Assembly (NCBI RefSeq): GCF_900176605.1
Contig: NZ_FXLP01000005.1
Coordinates: 682,001-746,000 of the forward strand
Length of the DNA stretch: 64,000 nt
DNA from: Peptoniphilus vaginalis
GTDB taxonomy: Bacteria; Bacillota; Clostridia; Tissierellales; Peptoniphilaceae
Direction of reading: 5' to 3'
The notes beneath the pieces were generated by a model, which was not told the DNA's origin, did no database searches, and saw nothing but the letters and a program-made list of their open reading frames with translations. The translations under genes and the position numbers were made by a program. The number at the start of each line of letters is the position of its first letter. The first letter of the stretch is position 1. This document shows positions 44,633-53,773 of this stretch, piece by piece.

Positions 44633-45542
44633 TTCTGTATTCACTTGGACTTAGGCCTGTAAATTTTTTAAAGGACCTTGTAAAATTCGATGGACTTGTT
44701 AGACCAAGTTCCATGGAAATTTCTGTTATGTTTTTATTTGTATTAGTCAAAATTTCCTCTGCCTTAATCATCCTCAAATTGTTGAGGTACTTAATAGGAG
44801 TGTACTGAAATTTTCTGGTGAATTTTTTGTTTAGGTTTGACTTAGAGATTTTAAATTTCTTTGTAAGCAAATCTAAAGTGATATCCTTGTCTAAATTCTC
44901 TTTAATAAACTTTTCAATTAAAATAATTTTTTCGTTTCTTTCTTCCTTTTGATAAGATTTTCGTATTTCAGAAGTTTTTTCTCTCGTGATATCGTAAATT
45001 AAATCAAGAGCCTTTATAGAAATCCCCAAGACGTCTTCACTTTTTAGGACTTGAATAAGTTCATTTGCCCTTTGAATTAGTTTTTCATTCCTATAGACAA
45101 AACCCACATCCTTTATGGAATTTATTTTTTTCAAAAATTCCCCTAAGATTTTTCCCTGAAAGGAATCCTTCTCTATCTGATTTTCAAAAATAATAAAATT
45201 AAAGGCTTGAACCCTGTCCTTGGTTGTATAAGATTCCCTTGCATAGGGAAGGGCCTTGCCAATAAAAATTTCTCTCGTTATTAAAATCTTTGTATCATTG
45301 ATATAGGTAAAGTAATTGCCCTCATAGCTATAAGAAATCCTATAACCCTTCATCCCCTTACTATTAGAAGCCTGCACTTGGTACCTTTCCCTTAAGTCAA
45401 TATACATTAGCATAAGACCAGGGAAGAGTTTATAATTTTTCATTTTATTTTTTGGATGGCTTATCCCTTTATACTCTATAAAATCATCATTATCATCTAC
45501 GACCTCAAAGTCCCAGGAAGCTAAATACTTATTATTTTTCAT
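44610..45542 (-). CDS. AraC family transcriptional regulator
   Basis: 310 aa. The C-terminal ~100 residues are two helix-turn-helix motifs: TLDLLTKKFKISKSNLNKKFTRKFQYTPIKYLNNLRMIKAEEIL and EISMELGLTSPSNFTRSFKKFTGLSPSEYRK, the standard AraC signature. The N-terminal ~200 residues should bind a ligand but match no family I can name. It is the last gene of the transporter operon, overlapping the ATPase gene by 11 bp. By analogy with YbtA-type regulators of siderophore uptake, it may sense the imported metallophore and activate the operon (inference). Confidence 0.9.
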   Translation of the reverse strand: MKNNKYLASWDFEVVDDNDDFIEYKGISHPKNKMKNYKLFPGLMLMYIDLRERYQVQASNSKGMKGYRISYSYEGNYFTYINDTKILITREIFIGKALPYARESYTTKDRVQAFNFIIFENQIEKDSFQGKILGEFLKKINSIKDVGFVYRNEKLIQRANELIQVLKSEDVLGISIKALDLIYDITREKTSEIRKSYQKEERNEKIILIEKFIKENLDKDITLDLLTKKFKISKSNLNKKFTRKFQYTPIKYLNNLRMIKAEEILTNTNKNITEISMELGLTSPSNFTRSFKKFTGLSPSEYRKKEALSE

Positions 45543-46938
45543 TTACAAACTCCAAAATATTTTCATCTGTACTCTTAATAAATTCATAATCATGTGTGAT
45601 TATAATAATTGTTTTGTTTTGCTTTTTCATTTCCTTTAAGAAATCAATTAATTTTTTCATATTCTTTAGGCACAAGCCAGAAGTTGGTTCATCTAACAAA
45701 ACTATTTCCTTCTTGCTAGCAAGGGCTAGTCCAAGGGCAAGCCTCTGCTTCTCTCCTCCAGACAAGGCTTGAGGGTGACTGTTCTTCTTATCCCAAAGTC
45801 CCAAATCACGCAAGATTTTTTCCTTTAGGAGGTCGTCATCTGATACTATGGAAATTTCTGAGTAAACTGAATCTGTAAATAATTGATAGTTTACATCTTG
45901 CATGACAAGAGAAATTTTTTCATAGGGTCTCTTTATCTTCTCAGACCCATAATATAAGTCTCCCCTTTGCCCCTTATTAAGTCCACAAATATTTCTTATA
46001 AAGGAGGTCTTTCCTATTCCATTTGCTCCAATTATAAAATAAATTCCCCTGTCAAAGGATAGGTTGAAATCAAAAATCACACTTTCACTCCCCCTATACT
46101 TACAGCGAAAGTTTCGACACTCCATTATCTTGTCACGATCAAAATTTTTATCAAAAAAAGATTTTTTTATGTATTTATCCTTATTCAAATCTTCCTTTGT
46201 TATTTCTCTTAGGGTCCTAAGCTTATGATTTTTTATAAATTCATCATTTACCTTTTCTCTTTCGTAGGAATTTATTTTTTTATCCTCGATGACAAAGAGC
46301 TTATCCATTATATCCCTTAGGTAATAAAGCCTATGCTCTGCAATAATTATAATTTTTTTCTTTTCCTTTAATATCTCGATAATATTTTTTAGTCTTTCAA
46401 TGGATTGATTATCAAGAGAGGCAGAGGGCTCATCAAAAATATAAATTTCATTATCCATTAGGGCAACAGATGTTATAGCAACAAGCTGTTTCTCCCCACC
46501 TGACAATTTGAATAAATCCCTATCAAGTAATTTATCTGTCCCAAAAATCCTTGTATAGTAATCTATTTTACTTAGTATGTCCTCTCTTTTTACATTTCTA
46601 TTTTCAAGAGCAAAGGCCATCTCATCACTTGAATTGATACAGTAGAATTGATTTTTGGGATTTTGAAAAACTGTAGAAATATATTGACTCCTCTCGCTTA
46701 TATTGTCGTCAAATAAATTTTTTCCCTTAAATAAAAGCTGACCCGAAATTTTGGCATTATTTATCTCTGGAATAATTCCATTAATTAGCTTTATAAAAGT
46801 TGACTTGCCTGAACCTGACTCGCCACTTATTACATTTACACTGCCCCCTTCAAAGAACAGATTAATATTTTCAAATATTGTGTTTTCTTTGCCCTCATAA
46901 TTTTCATAGGCTAAGGAAAAATTTTTAAATTCTAACAT
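45532..46938 (-). CDS. ECF transporter ATPase with two fused ABC domains
   Basis: 468 aa, two nucleotide-binding domains in one chain. Domain 1: Walker A SGESGSGKSTFIKL (~40), signature LSGGEKQLVAI, Walker B NEIYIFDEPSASLD. Domain 2: Walker A GANGIGKTSFIRN (~300), signature LSGGEKQRLALGLAL, Walker B KEIVLLDEPTSGL. It combines the roles of EcfA1 and EcfA2 and should pair with the EcfT-like protein just upstream. Overlaps that gene by 7 bp. Confidence 0.9.
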   Translation of the reverse strand: MLEFKNFSLAYENYEGKENTIFENINLFFEGGSVNVISGESGSGKSTFIKLINGIIPEINNAKISGQLLFKGKNLFDDNISERSQYISTVFQNPKNQFYCINSSDEMAFALENRNVKREDILSKIDYYTRIFGTDKLLDRDLFKLSGGEKQLVAITSVALMDNEIYIFDEPSASLDNQSIERLKNIIEILKEKKKIIIIAEHRLYYLRDIMDKLFVIEDKKINSYEREKVNDEFIKNHKLRTLREITKEDLNKDKYIKKSFFDKNFDRDKIMECRNFRCKYRGSESVIFDFNLSFDRGIYFIIGANGIGKTSFIRNICGLNKGQRGDLYYGSEKIKRPYEKISLVMQDVNYQLFTDSVYSEISIVSDDDLLKEKILRDLGLWDKKNSHPQALSGGEKQRLALGLALASKKEIVLLDEPTSGLCLKNMKKLIDFLKEMKKQNKTIIIITHDYEFIKSTDENILEFVNEK

Positions 46939-47627
46939 ATTTTCCCCCTGATGAATAAAACAATTATAAAAATTCCAAAGGCCATTAAGACATAATCTTG
47001 CAATCTTAAGCTTGCATTTGAAATAGATGACCTATCGCCCTCAACTCTCATTCCCCTTGTCATAGCTGATATGGCAACATCATCAGCAGTCTGTGATGTG
47101 ATCATTAAAAGTGGGACAAACTTATATTCCATAATCTTACCAGGCTCTTTGAAAAAATTTTTCATACTTAGTCCATGCATATACATGGCCTCATTTATTT
47201 TAATGTAATCTTCCTTTATTGAATAAAAAAATCTAAACATTACAGAAACTGGAATAATCAAAAAATTTGGCAATCTTATTTTCTGTAAAGAGTAAACAAG
47301 GTCACTCATTTTTGTTGTAACTAGGGCGTAGTAACCCATCATAACCCCAGGCAAGATTCTTATAATTATCCCTGCATAAAGATTTAAAATCATTGTAAAA
47401 AAGTTTTGCGAAAGATTAAGCAAGAGACCTTGTGCTAGGACTGCAACAGAAGTATATAAAAGTCCCTTAATTAAAAGGGACCACTTTCTATCAAATAATG
47501 CAAGTAAATAGGGAAAGATTGCTATTAGAATCCCAAGATAATAATATCTCCTTCCAAGAGAACCTTCAATAGCAGCAATCCCTATTACATTTGTTAAAAA
47601 TATTTTTGTCCTAAAGTCGATTTTCAT
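46932..47627 (-). CDS. EcfT-like transmembrane component
   Basis: 231 aa with about five hydrophobic helices. Near residues 145-205 it carries the coupling-helix pattern of the family: MYMHGLSMKNFFK and AISAMTRGMRVEGDR, where A-x-x-x-R-G-M-R resembles the conserved A-R-G ATPase-contact motif. Couples ATP hydrolysis to movement of the S component. Its start overlaps the S-component stop by one base. Confidence 0.85.
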   Translation of the reverse strand: MKIDFRTKIFLTNVIGIAAIEGSLGRRYYYLGILIAIFPYLLALFDRKWSLLIKGLLYTSVAVLAQGLLLNLSQNFFTMILNLYAGIIIRILPGVMMGYYALVTTKMSDLVYSLQKIRLPNFLIIPVSVMFRFFYSIKEDYIKINEAMYMHGLSMKNFFKEPGKIMEYKFVPLLMITSQTADDVAISAMTRGMRVEGDRSSISNASLRLQDYVLMAFGIFIIVLFIRGKIC

Positions 47628-48208
47628 TAAACCATTCCTGCTTTTTTGAAGTGCTTGTTTAGGATTTTAATTCCAATAGTGCAACCCAAGTATCCACCTA
47701 ACATACCTACTAGAACTACAGGTATAAAGGACCAAGTTGGCATAACAGATAATAGTTTTTCTGCATATTCAGCTCCATAATCTCTATCAATTAAAGATTG
47801 AACAAAGGCATCTCTAGCAAAATAAATTGGTATTAAATTTGCAGCTCCAAAAAGCATAAATACTGTATAAGTTAGTCTTGCAGTCTTTACTGACTTGTAG
47901 CCACCCTTTTTTAATATCACTTCACAAATTAAAGACAAGATAATTATGGCAGGCAGAACTATTGCCCCATGACCTGACATTGAAAATACAAGCCCAAAGA
48001 CTATACCCATGATAAAGACCATGCCAAACTTATCTATCTTTGTTGAATAAAGCATAAAGACTGGTCCTGAAAGTAAACCGCAAGCGAAGGGAACTAGGGG
48101 CATAAGGACAGGTATAAAACCTATCATACCTCCACACCAAGTTGCCATTATAGTTAAAAGCGAAAATACACCGGCATTTACTAAATCCCGAATTCCAAAT
48201 TTTTTCAT
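47627..48208 (-). CDS. ECF transporter S component (MptD/Trep_Strep family)
   Basis: 193 aa, six hydrophobic segments, opening MKKFGIRDLVNAGVFSLLTIMATWCGGMIGFIPVLMPLV, which matches the MptD or 'Trep_Strep' family of putative ECF substrate-binding subunits. Members are often found beside two ABC half-transporters and an AraC regulator, as here. The substrate is not established; the Fur-box-like site upstream of the operon points to an iron or other metal chelate. Confidence 0.83.
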   Translation of the reverse strand: MKKFGIRDLVNAGVFSLLTIMATWCGGMIGFIPVLMPLVPFACGLLSGPVFMLYSTKIDKFGMVFIMGIVFGLVFSMSGHGAIVLPAIIILSLICEVILKKGGYKSVKTARLTYTVFMLFGAANLIPIYFARDAFVQSLIDRDYGAEYAEKLLSVMPTWSFIPVVLVGMLGGYLGCTIGIKILNKHFKKAGMV

Positions 48209-48219
48209 TTTATCATCTC

Positions 48220-49941
48220 CTAATATACAAATTCTTCTGACTTCTTTGATGACTCAATCATCTTCTTGTAAGTCTTGCTTCTTTCTAGTAGTTCTTCATG
48301 TCTTCCAAAGTCTTCGATCTTTCCATCTCTCATAACAATTATTTGGTCTACATTTTCTATTGACTTCATCCTGTGGGATATTATGATAACAGTTTTATTC
48401 TTTGTTAATTTATTCAAAGACTCTTGGATGTACTTTTCATTTTCCACGTCAAGTGATGCAGCAATTTCATCTAAAAGAATTATTTCTGCATCCTTTAAGA
48501 AGGCCCTCGCAATGGAAATTCTTTGTCTTTCTCCTCCAGATAAGTTTGAACCATTTTCGCCAATTTCTGTTTTATATCCCCTTGGCAATTTCTTTACAAA
48601 GTCATCGCAGTTTGCAAGTCTTGCCGCTTCAAGGACTTCTTCATCACTGGCACTGGACCTGCCCAGCCTAATATTTTCCATCACTGATCCATTAAAGAGG
48701 GTTACATCTTGAAAGACCATAGAAATGTGTTTGAACAAGTCTTGTGTGGCAATATTTTTTATCTCCTTGTCATCAATTGTGATTTCTCCAGAGTCATAAT
48801 CATATAGCCTTGCCACTAATTTTATTAGGGTAGACTTACCGCAACCAGATGGACCAACAAGGGCAGTAGTCTTCCCCTGCAGAGCCTTAAAGGAAATATT
48901 ATCTATAACTTTTTTGTCATCGAGATAAGAGAAGGAAAGCTTCCTTCCATTAATGTCAAAGGACTTCAAGTCTGCTCTATTTCCTTTTTGAATTTTTTCA
49001 TTTCTTAGGGCCTTTACCTTTTCAACTGGCGAATCAATATACATTAGCTCTCCATAAAATTGGTTGAAGGCAGCAACTCCATCAATTAATCTTGCTGACG
49101 CAAATAAGTAGCCTGCAAAATACAAGATATTTATTTCTCCATCTATCAAGCTGTTTAATCCAACATATATTGCAAGGGCAAGAGATAAGTTTGCCACAAC
49201 TGTTGCAGAAACAATAGGGATAACTTGTCCCAGTTCTGACTTAATGTGTTCCTTTTCTAAGGACCTTACAAAGTCAACTCCACTTTTTTCCTTTTCTTCA
49301 GTCAAGTTGTAGGACTTGATCTCTGTTGATAGGTCAATGAGTTCTTGGAACATCTTTGAGGACTTTCTTTGCTCCTTGTAGTAAGACCTTATTCCCTTCT
49401 TTTGTATCCTGCTGGAAAGCAAATTCAAAATAGCAGAAATATAAATTGGAATTATAACTGCAAGTCCAAGTTTAAAATTCCCAACCAATAGTAAAATCGA
49501 AATAATTATTAGATTTATTATGAAGCCATAAAAGCCTGGCACTGCATGAGAAAGTCCATGCTCAATTGCCTCTACATCCTTCATTATTGTTTGAGAAAGA
49601 TCTGTTAAATCTCTGCTTGAATAAAAGCTAAGAGGCAAGTCCTTAATTATTTCAGAAATTTCTATCCTTAGATTTGCAGACTCCTTATAGGTTTCATTGT
49701 AAGTTGTAATGTAGTCCCTATTAATTACAAAAATCATAAGAAGGGCAATTATTATATAGGCGATGATTGAAAGCCTTGGACTAAAGTCCCCTAAGTTTAA
49801 CAAGCCTTGCATTACATACATAAGAAGAAACATAGGTAGCATATAAGAAAGGGTCTTTAGGCTGGAATATCTTATTGCAACTAGGGCACCCTCTGCCCCC
49901 TTGTCTGTAAGTCCATAGCGATTTTTCAAATAATTTTTCAT
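48220..49941 (-). CDS. ABC transporter half-subunit (membrane + ATPase), second of a pair
   Basis: 573 aa: six-helix membrane domain (~1-320) fused to an ATPase (~335-573) with Walker A GPSGCGKSTLIKL, Q loop MVFQDVTLFNG, signature LSGGERQRISIARAFL and Walker B EIILLDEIAASLD (Glu followed by Ile instead of the usual Pro or Ala). The start overlaps the preceding gene stop by one base, so the two probably form a heterodimer. Such exporter-fold pairs include the IrtAB siderophore importers, which fits the Fur-box context. An export role is also possible. Confidence 0.87.
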   Translation of the reverse strand: MKNYLKNRYGLTDKGAEGALVAIRYSSLKTLSYMLPMFLLMYVMQGLLNLGDFSPRLSIIAYIIIALLMIFVINRDYITTYNETYKESANLRIEISEIIKDLPLSFYSSRDLTDLSQTIMKDVEAIEHGLSHAVPGFYGFIINLIIISILLLVGNFKLGLAVIIPIYISAILNLLSSRIQKKGIRSYYKEQRKSSKMFQELIDLSTEIKSYNLTEEKEKSGVDFVRSLEKEHIKSELGQVIPIVSATVVANLSLALAIYVGLNSLIDGEINILYFAGYLFASARLIDGVAAFNQFYGELMYIDSPVEKVKALRNEKIQKGNRADLKSFDINGRKLSFSYLDDKKVIDNISFKALQGKTTALVGPSGCGKSTLIKLVARLYDYDSGEITIDDKEIKNIATQDLFKHISMVFQDVTLFNGSVMENIRLGRSSASDEEVLEAARLANCDDFVKKLPRGYKTEIGENGSNLSGGERQRISIARAFLKDAEIILLDEIAASLDVENEKYIQESLNKLTKNKTVIIISHRMKSIENVDQIIVMRDGKIEDFGRHEELLERSKTYKKMIESSKKSEEFVY

Positions 49942-51686
49942 CAGTCAACCCTCCATTCATTTGCCTTCATATACATTTCCACAAACTTCTTATACTTACC
50001 ATCTTCCTCATAAAGTTTATGGTGACTACCTCTTTCAACTAGCCTTCCATCTTCAATTAAAAGAATTTCATCAACTCCCCTTATGGAAGTGAGCCTGTGG
50101 GCAATCATAATTGTAGTCCTATTTTTTATTAATTCCTTAAAGGCAATTTGTAATTCATACTCGTTTTCAGGGTCAGCAGCTGCTGAAGCTTCGTCCATAA
50201 TTATAATTTTTGGATCCTTTAAGAAAATCCTAGCAATACTTACCCTTTGCTTTTCTCCACCAGAAAGATTTACCCCTTCTGCTCCAATCACTACATCATA
50301 AGCATCCTTAAATTTGCCTATGAATTCATCACACCTTGCAAGCTTTAATGCCCTTAAAACTTCTTCATCACTTGCATCACTTTTCGCAAGCTTGACATTT
50401 TCGAAAATAGAAATACCTTGGAAGAGTTGTGGATTTTGAAAAACAATTCCTATGTTTTTCATAAGACTTTCCTTGTCATAGGAAGAAACATTTTTGCCTC
50501 CAATTAAAATTTCTCCTGAGTCAACGGGATACAAGCCAGAAATTAATTTTGCAATAGTCGACTTACCTGAACCCGAACTACCCACCAAGGCATAGACCTT
50601 ATCTTCTTCAAGACTGAGAGAAAACTTATCTAAAATTTTATTTTTTCCATCATAAGAGAAGTCCACGTTCTTAAACTCAATATTCTTATTTGTGAATTCT
50701 CTTTGACTTCCAAATTCTATTTCCTTAGCCTTCATCTCCTGGAATAAATTTTCAAGATTATCAACAGCAGAGTTGGCTTGGAAGATATACATAGCTACAT
50801 ACATAATTTTCATTGTGTTAGAAAAGAATATCCCCATGAATAAAGTGAAAAATAAAATTTTTGCAGCCCAAAGGCCAGGATCAGCTCCCCTATTTACCAT
50901 AAAGATTCCAAAAAATATTGGCGTAATTATAAAAATATTTAAAAGCCATTGGAATAGGACGAAGGGAACCCTACAGGACATAGAATACTTGTAGACCATC
51001 TCCTTATAAATGAGGATTGAATCATAAAGTTTTTTAAAACCAATGAGGGGTGCATTAAAAATCTTTACTACAGGCATAGCCCTTACATACTCAACTGCAC
51101 CTGCATTCATTTCATCAAGCATATCCATATACTTCTTCATAAAGGACTGATCACCCATCATATTTTTTACAAGAACTAAACTTATTAGGACAATGACCAC
51201 AAAAAATATTCCAAGGTAGAAATCCAAGACGAAGGTCAAGATTATCATAAGTATGGGAGTCAAAAATGCTGCAGTTTGATCAGGTATTAGGTGGGCAACA
51301 ATCATGTGAGTTTGCTCAACATTATTGTCAATTATTTTTCTCACTTCTCCAGAATTATGTAGATCAAAAAAAGTATTAGATGCCCTAAGAAGATGCCTTA
51401 TACCTCTTTCACGAAGACGAGTTTCAAGTCTAAAGCCTGCCAAGTGACTCATCCAAAGTCCCATAAAATATAAAAGACCATAGGCAATAAATAAAATTAA
51501 AATTCTTATGGCAAGACTTCTCCCTTCTGACAAGACCCCACCAGTAAAAACATTCCTTAGCAAAATCCAAATTAAATAATAGGCATAAAATTCTAAAACA
51601 ATGCCCACCATTGTAAGTAGACTTGCAAGAAAACCGTGAAGCCTTCTCTCAGGTATGTAGGAAAATAATTTTTTGTATAATTTCAA
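49941..51686 (-). CDS. ABC transporter half-subunit (membrane + ATPase), first of a pair
   Basis: 581 aa: membrane domain (~1-330) plus ATPase (~345-581) with Walker A GSSGSGKSTIAKL, Q loop IVFQNPQLFQG, signature LSGGEKQRVSIARIFL and Walker B KIIIMDEASAAADPE (catalytic Glu present). The start is TTG at 51686 with GAGAGGTG ahead; no better start is visible. First gene of a six-gene operon with one-base or short overlaps between most members. The Fur-box-like palindrome lies 37-51 bp upstream of the start. Confidence 0.87.
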   Translation of the reverse strand: MKLYKKLFSYIPERRLHGFLASLLTMVGIVLEFYAYYLIWILLRNVFTGGVLSEGRSLAIRILILFIAYGLLYFMGLWMSHLAGFRLETRLRERGIRHLLRASNTFFDLHNSGEVRKIIDNNVEQTHMIVAHLIPDQTAAFLTPILMIILTFVLDFYLGIFFVVIVLISLVLVKNMMGDQSFMKKYMDMLDEMNAGAVEYVRAMPVVKIFNAPLIGFKKLYDSILIYKEMVYKYSMSCRVPFVLFQWLLNIFIITPIFFGIFMVNRGADPGLWAAKILFFTLFMGIFFSNTMKIMYVAMYIFQANSAVDNLENLFQEMKAKEIEFGSQREFTNKNIEFKNVDFSYDGKNKILDKFSLSLEEDKVYALVGSSGSGKSTIAKLISGLYPVDSGEILIGGKNVSSYDKESLMKNIGIVFQNPQLFQGISIFENVKLAKSDASDEEVLRALKLARCDEFIGKFKDAYDVVIGAEGVNLSGGEKQRVSIARIFLKDPKIIIMDEASAAADPENEYELQIAFKELIKNRTTIMIAHRLTSIRGVDEILLIEDGRLVERGSHHKLYEEDGKYKKFVEMYMKANEWRVD

Positions 51687-51722
51687 AATATAACACCTCT
51701 CTTTATTAAATTAAAAAAAAAT

Positions 51723-51748
51723 TGATAACAATTATCGAGATTATTATA
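51723..51748 (-). promoter_or_regulatory. Fur-box-like operator and -10 box of the ABC/ECF operon
   Basis: TGATAACAATTATCG (51723-51737) fits the Fur 7-1-7 consensus TGATAAT-n-ATTATCA at 12 of 14 positions and contains the perfect palindrome GATAA-CAA-TTATC. On the minus strand a TATAAT -10 (51743-51748) lies immediately upstream, so a bound repressor would cover the start site. No clear -35 is visible. Confidence 0.65.
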
Positions 51749-51902
51749 GTATTTCTTTTTTCAATTTTCTTAACAAAAATTCTTTTCTATTCAAAAAAAT
51801 TTTTAATTATATTCAATTAGATTTTATTTGTCATATTTTTCTTTCATCACAAGCATACAAAATTTTTTATTAATCCTCTCTTTGCAAGAAATCAATAAAA
51901 AA

Positions 51903-51927
51903 AGTCCCACATTCATCATGTGAGACT
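51903..51927 (-). terminator. Terminator of brnQ
   Basis: On the minus strand AGTCTCACAT pairs with ATGTGGGACT (one G-U pair) around a 5-nt loop, then TTTTTTTATT. It starts 24 bp after the brnQ stop. Confidence 0.82.
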
Positions 51928-51950
51928 GTTTTAAAAAATTCTAAATTGTT

Positions 51951-53294
51951 TTACATATAATTTTCTGCTTTTAGGCTAGCCTTTGATGGTGAGAATAGCC
52001 TTGAGTATCCTTCAACTAAGACTACAGCACAAAGACTTGGTAGGACCCAAGACAAACCACTTGATGCCATTGGAAGGCTTGCTTCAAGCTTTGTCAAAAG
52101 AGGTAGACTTAGATTAAATGTTGACTTGGCAACAGACACAAGTGGTAGGGCAACTGCAAAGAAGGCTGATGCCTTATAAGAGTATTTAGAGTAGCCAACA
52201 AAGTCGTGAGTAAATCCTAGAAGTATTAAGACTAGGGCAACTGGATATATTACAGTTAGTAGTGGCACTGATAAAGCAAGAAGTTTATTAAGACCAAAGT
52301 TTGCCATTACAAAGGAGAAGAAGGTCCAAAGGAAAACCCATCTTCCATAAGACATCTTGTGGTTAAAGAGAGTGCAAAAATATTCAGATCCACTTGATAT
52401 TAAACCTATGCAAGTTGTTAAACAAGCAAGAGTAAATATTGAAGCCAAAAGAACTAAACCAAAGTTGCCAAATACAAGTTTAACAGCTTCTGTAAGAACA
52501 ACTGCGCCATTTTCTACACCAGCGAAAGCCTTTGAAGTAACCATACCCATTGTTGAAAGCATTAGGTAAACTACAAACAAAACACTACCTGCAAGTAGAC
52601 CAGCCTTAGCAGTGTAAGAAGTAACAAGCTTCTTATCTTCAATGCCAAATCTTCTTATAGCAAGAGTGACAACAAAACCAAAATTAAGAGCTGCCACTGC
52701 ATCCATAGTGTCATAGCCTGCAAGAAAGCCAGCAACAACAGGAGCGTCCTTGTAATTTCCACTTGCCATTGCAGGGGCCTTTGGTAAAGTCATAACTTTT
52801 GCAAACATTATAAATATTAAAAGTAAAAGTGTTGGAGTTAAATACTTTCCAACTCTTGCAACTAACTTGTTAGGCTTTAAGCAAACCCACATTGCAACAG
52901 CAAAGAATACAAAGGTATAGGCAAGCCTTACAAGAGATAAGTTAAAAGTTTCAGGTACATAAGGTGCTATTGCCATCTCAAAAGGAACAGATCCAGCTCT
53001 TGGTATTCCAAGACCAGGTCCTATAGAAAGGTATATTGCAGTAGTAAAAACTAGAGCAAACTTTTCTCCAACTCTTGAAGATAAATTTTTAAGTCCGTCA
53101 GTCTTGCCAACAGCTATAGCTCCAAGGACTGGGAAGATAATTGCAGTGATAGAGAAAGCCAAAAGAGAAATTATAGTTTTATTCCCTGCTTGATTTCCTA
53201 AGAAAGGAGGGAAAATTAAATTTCCAGCTCCAAAAAACAATCCAAAGAGCATTATGCTCACTTGAGTAAACTGACTTCTTGATAAATTTTTCAT
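51951..53294 (-). CDS. brnQ: Branched-chain amino acid transporter (LIVCS family BrnQ)
   Basis: 447 aa with about 12 hydrophobic helices. It opens with LFGLFFGAGNLIFPPFLGNQAG, the diagnostic N-terminal motif of cation-coupled Leu/Ile/Val carriers. Imports branched-chain amino acids with Na+ or H+. The start is ATG with TAGGAGGAAAGT ahead. A T-box leader and a consensus promoter lie directly upstream, so expression should rise when the matching tRNA is uncharged. Confidence 0.93.
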   Translation of the reverse strand: MKNLSRSQFTQVSIMLFGLFFGAGNLIFPPFLGNQAGNKTIISLLAFSITAIIFPVLGAIAVGKTDGLKNLSSRVGEKFALVFTTAIYLSIGPGLGIPRAGSVPFEMAIAPYVPETFNLSLVRLAYTFVFFAVAMWVCLKPNKLVARVGKYLTPTLLLLIFIMFAKVMTLPKAPAMASGNYKDAPVVAGFLAGYDTMDAVAALNFGFVVTLAIRRFGIEDKKLVTSYTAKAGLLAGSVLFVVYLMLSTMGMVTSKAFAGVENGAVVLTEAVKLVFGNFGLVLLASIFTLACLTTCIGLISSGSEYFCTLFNHKMSYGRWVFLWTFFSFVMANFGLNKLLALSVPLLTVIYPVALVLILLGFTHDFVGYSKYSYKASAFFAVALPLVSVAKSTFNLSLPLLTKLEASLPMASSGLSWVLPSLCAVVLVEGYSRLFSPSKASLKAENYM

Positions 53295-53324
53295 ACTTTC
53301 CTCCTAAATTTTAATTTTATAAAT

Positions 53325-53575
53325 AAAAAAAGTCCTTTGTCTAAATAATAGACAAAGGACGAATTATCGCGTTACCACCTTAGTTCCTACAAATATGTAA
53401 GCTCTCTTAACAAGCATCAATCAATGCCGAGTATAGATAACGCCTACTAAAGCGGCAAATCTTACTGAGGTTCAGACTTGCATAAAGAAAAAGGATTTTC
53501 GAATTTATCTCCATTATAGACTTTCACCAAACGCCTACTCTCTGAAAACTTAAATAAACCTACTCGTTTTTTCCA
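53325..53575 (-). promoter_or_regulatory. T-box riboswitch leader of brnQ (leucine specifier likely)
   Basis: The minus strand shows the ordered T-box parts: CAGAGAG and GGTGAAAG in stem I, a specifier-loop segment TCTGAACCTCAGTAAG, and the antiterminator bulge sequence AAGGTGGTAACGCG. A terminator follows (GTCCTTTGTCT / AGACAAAGGAC, then TTTTTTT; 53332-53360). In the form GAAC-specifier-A the codon is CTC (53467-53469), leucine, which suits a branched-chain amino acid carrier. The family and class are secure; the codon choice is by eye. Confidence 0.88.
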
Positions 53576-53610
53576 ATATTTTTTATAAATAAAATTATGA
53601 TTTGCTTTAC

Positions 53611-53639
53611 ATTATAGGAAATAAAAAACATCTTGTCAA
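53611..53639 (-). promoter_or_regulatory. Promoter of the brnQ T-box transcript
   Basis: Minus strand TTGACA, 17-bp spacer, TATAAT: perfect consensus. Confidence 0.88.
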
Positions 53640-53653
53640 ATACTTTTTTAAAA

Positions 53654-53732
53654 ATTTTCATTTTGTTAGATTTATAAAATTGAACAGAAAAAAACTGCCG
53701 CCTTCACACGACAGTTTTGATTTGAATTTGAA
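53654..53732. repeat. Left copy of a ~79-bp direct repeat; also hsdR terminator
   Basis: Near-identical, same orientation, to 60681-60758. The core holds a hairpin which on the minus strand reads AAAACTGTCG ... CGGCAGTTTT (one G-U pair), followed by TTTTTTT. It lies 42 bp beyond the hsdR stop and ends the restriction operon. Confidence 0.85.
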
Positions 53733-53773
53733 ATTTATTTTTTAAGACTTCAATAAAAACCTGATGCAAAATT

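Noticed and set aside
53395-53520. A possible tRNA-like or small coding element upstream of brnQ
   Set aside because: The structured sequence is fully explained as T-box stem I and the antiterminator region.
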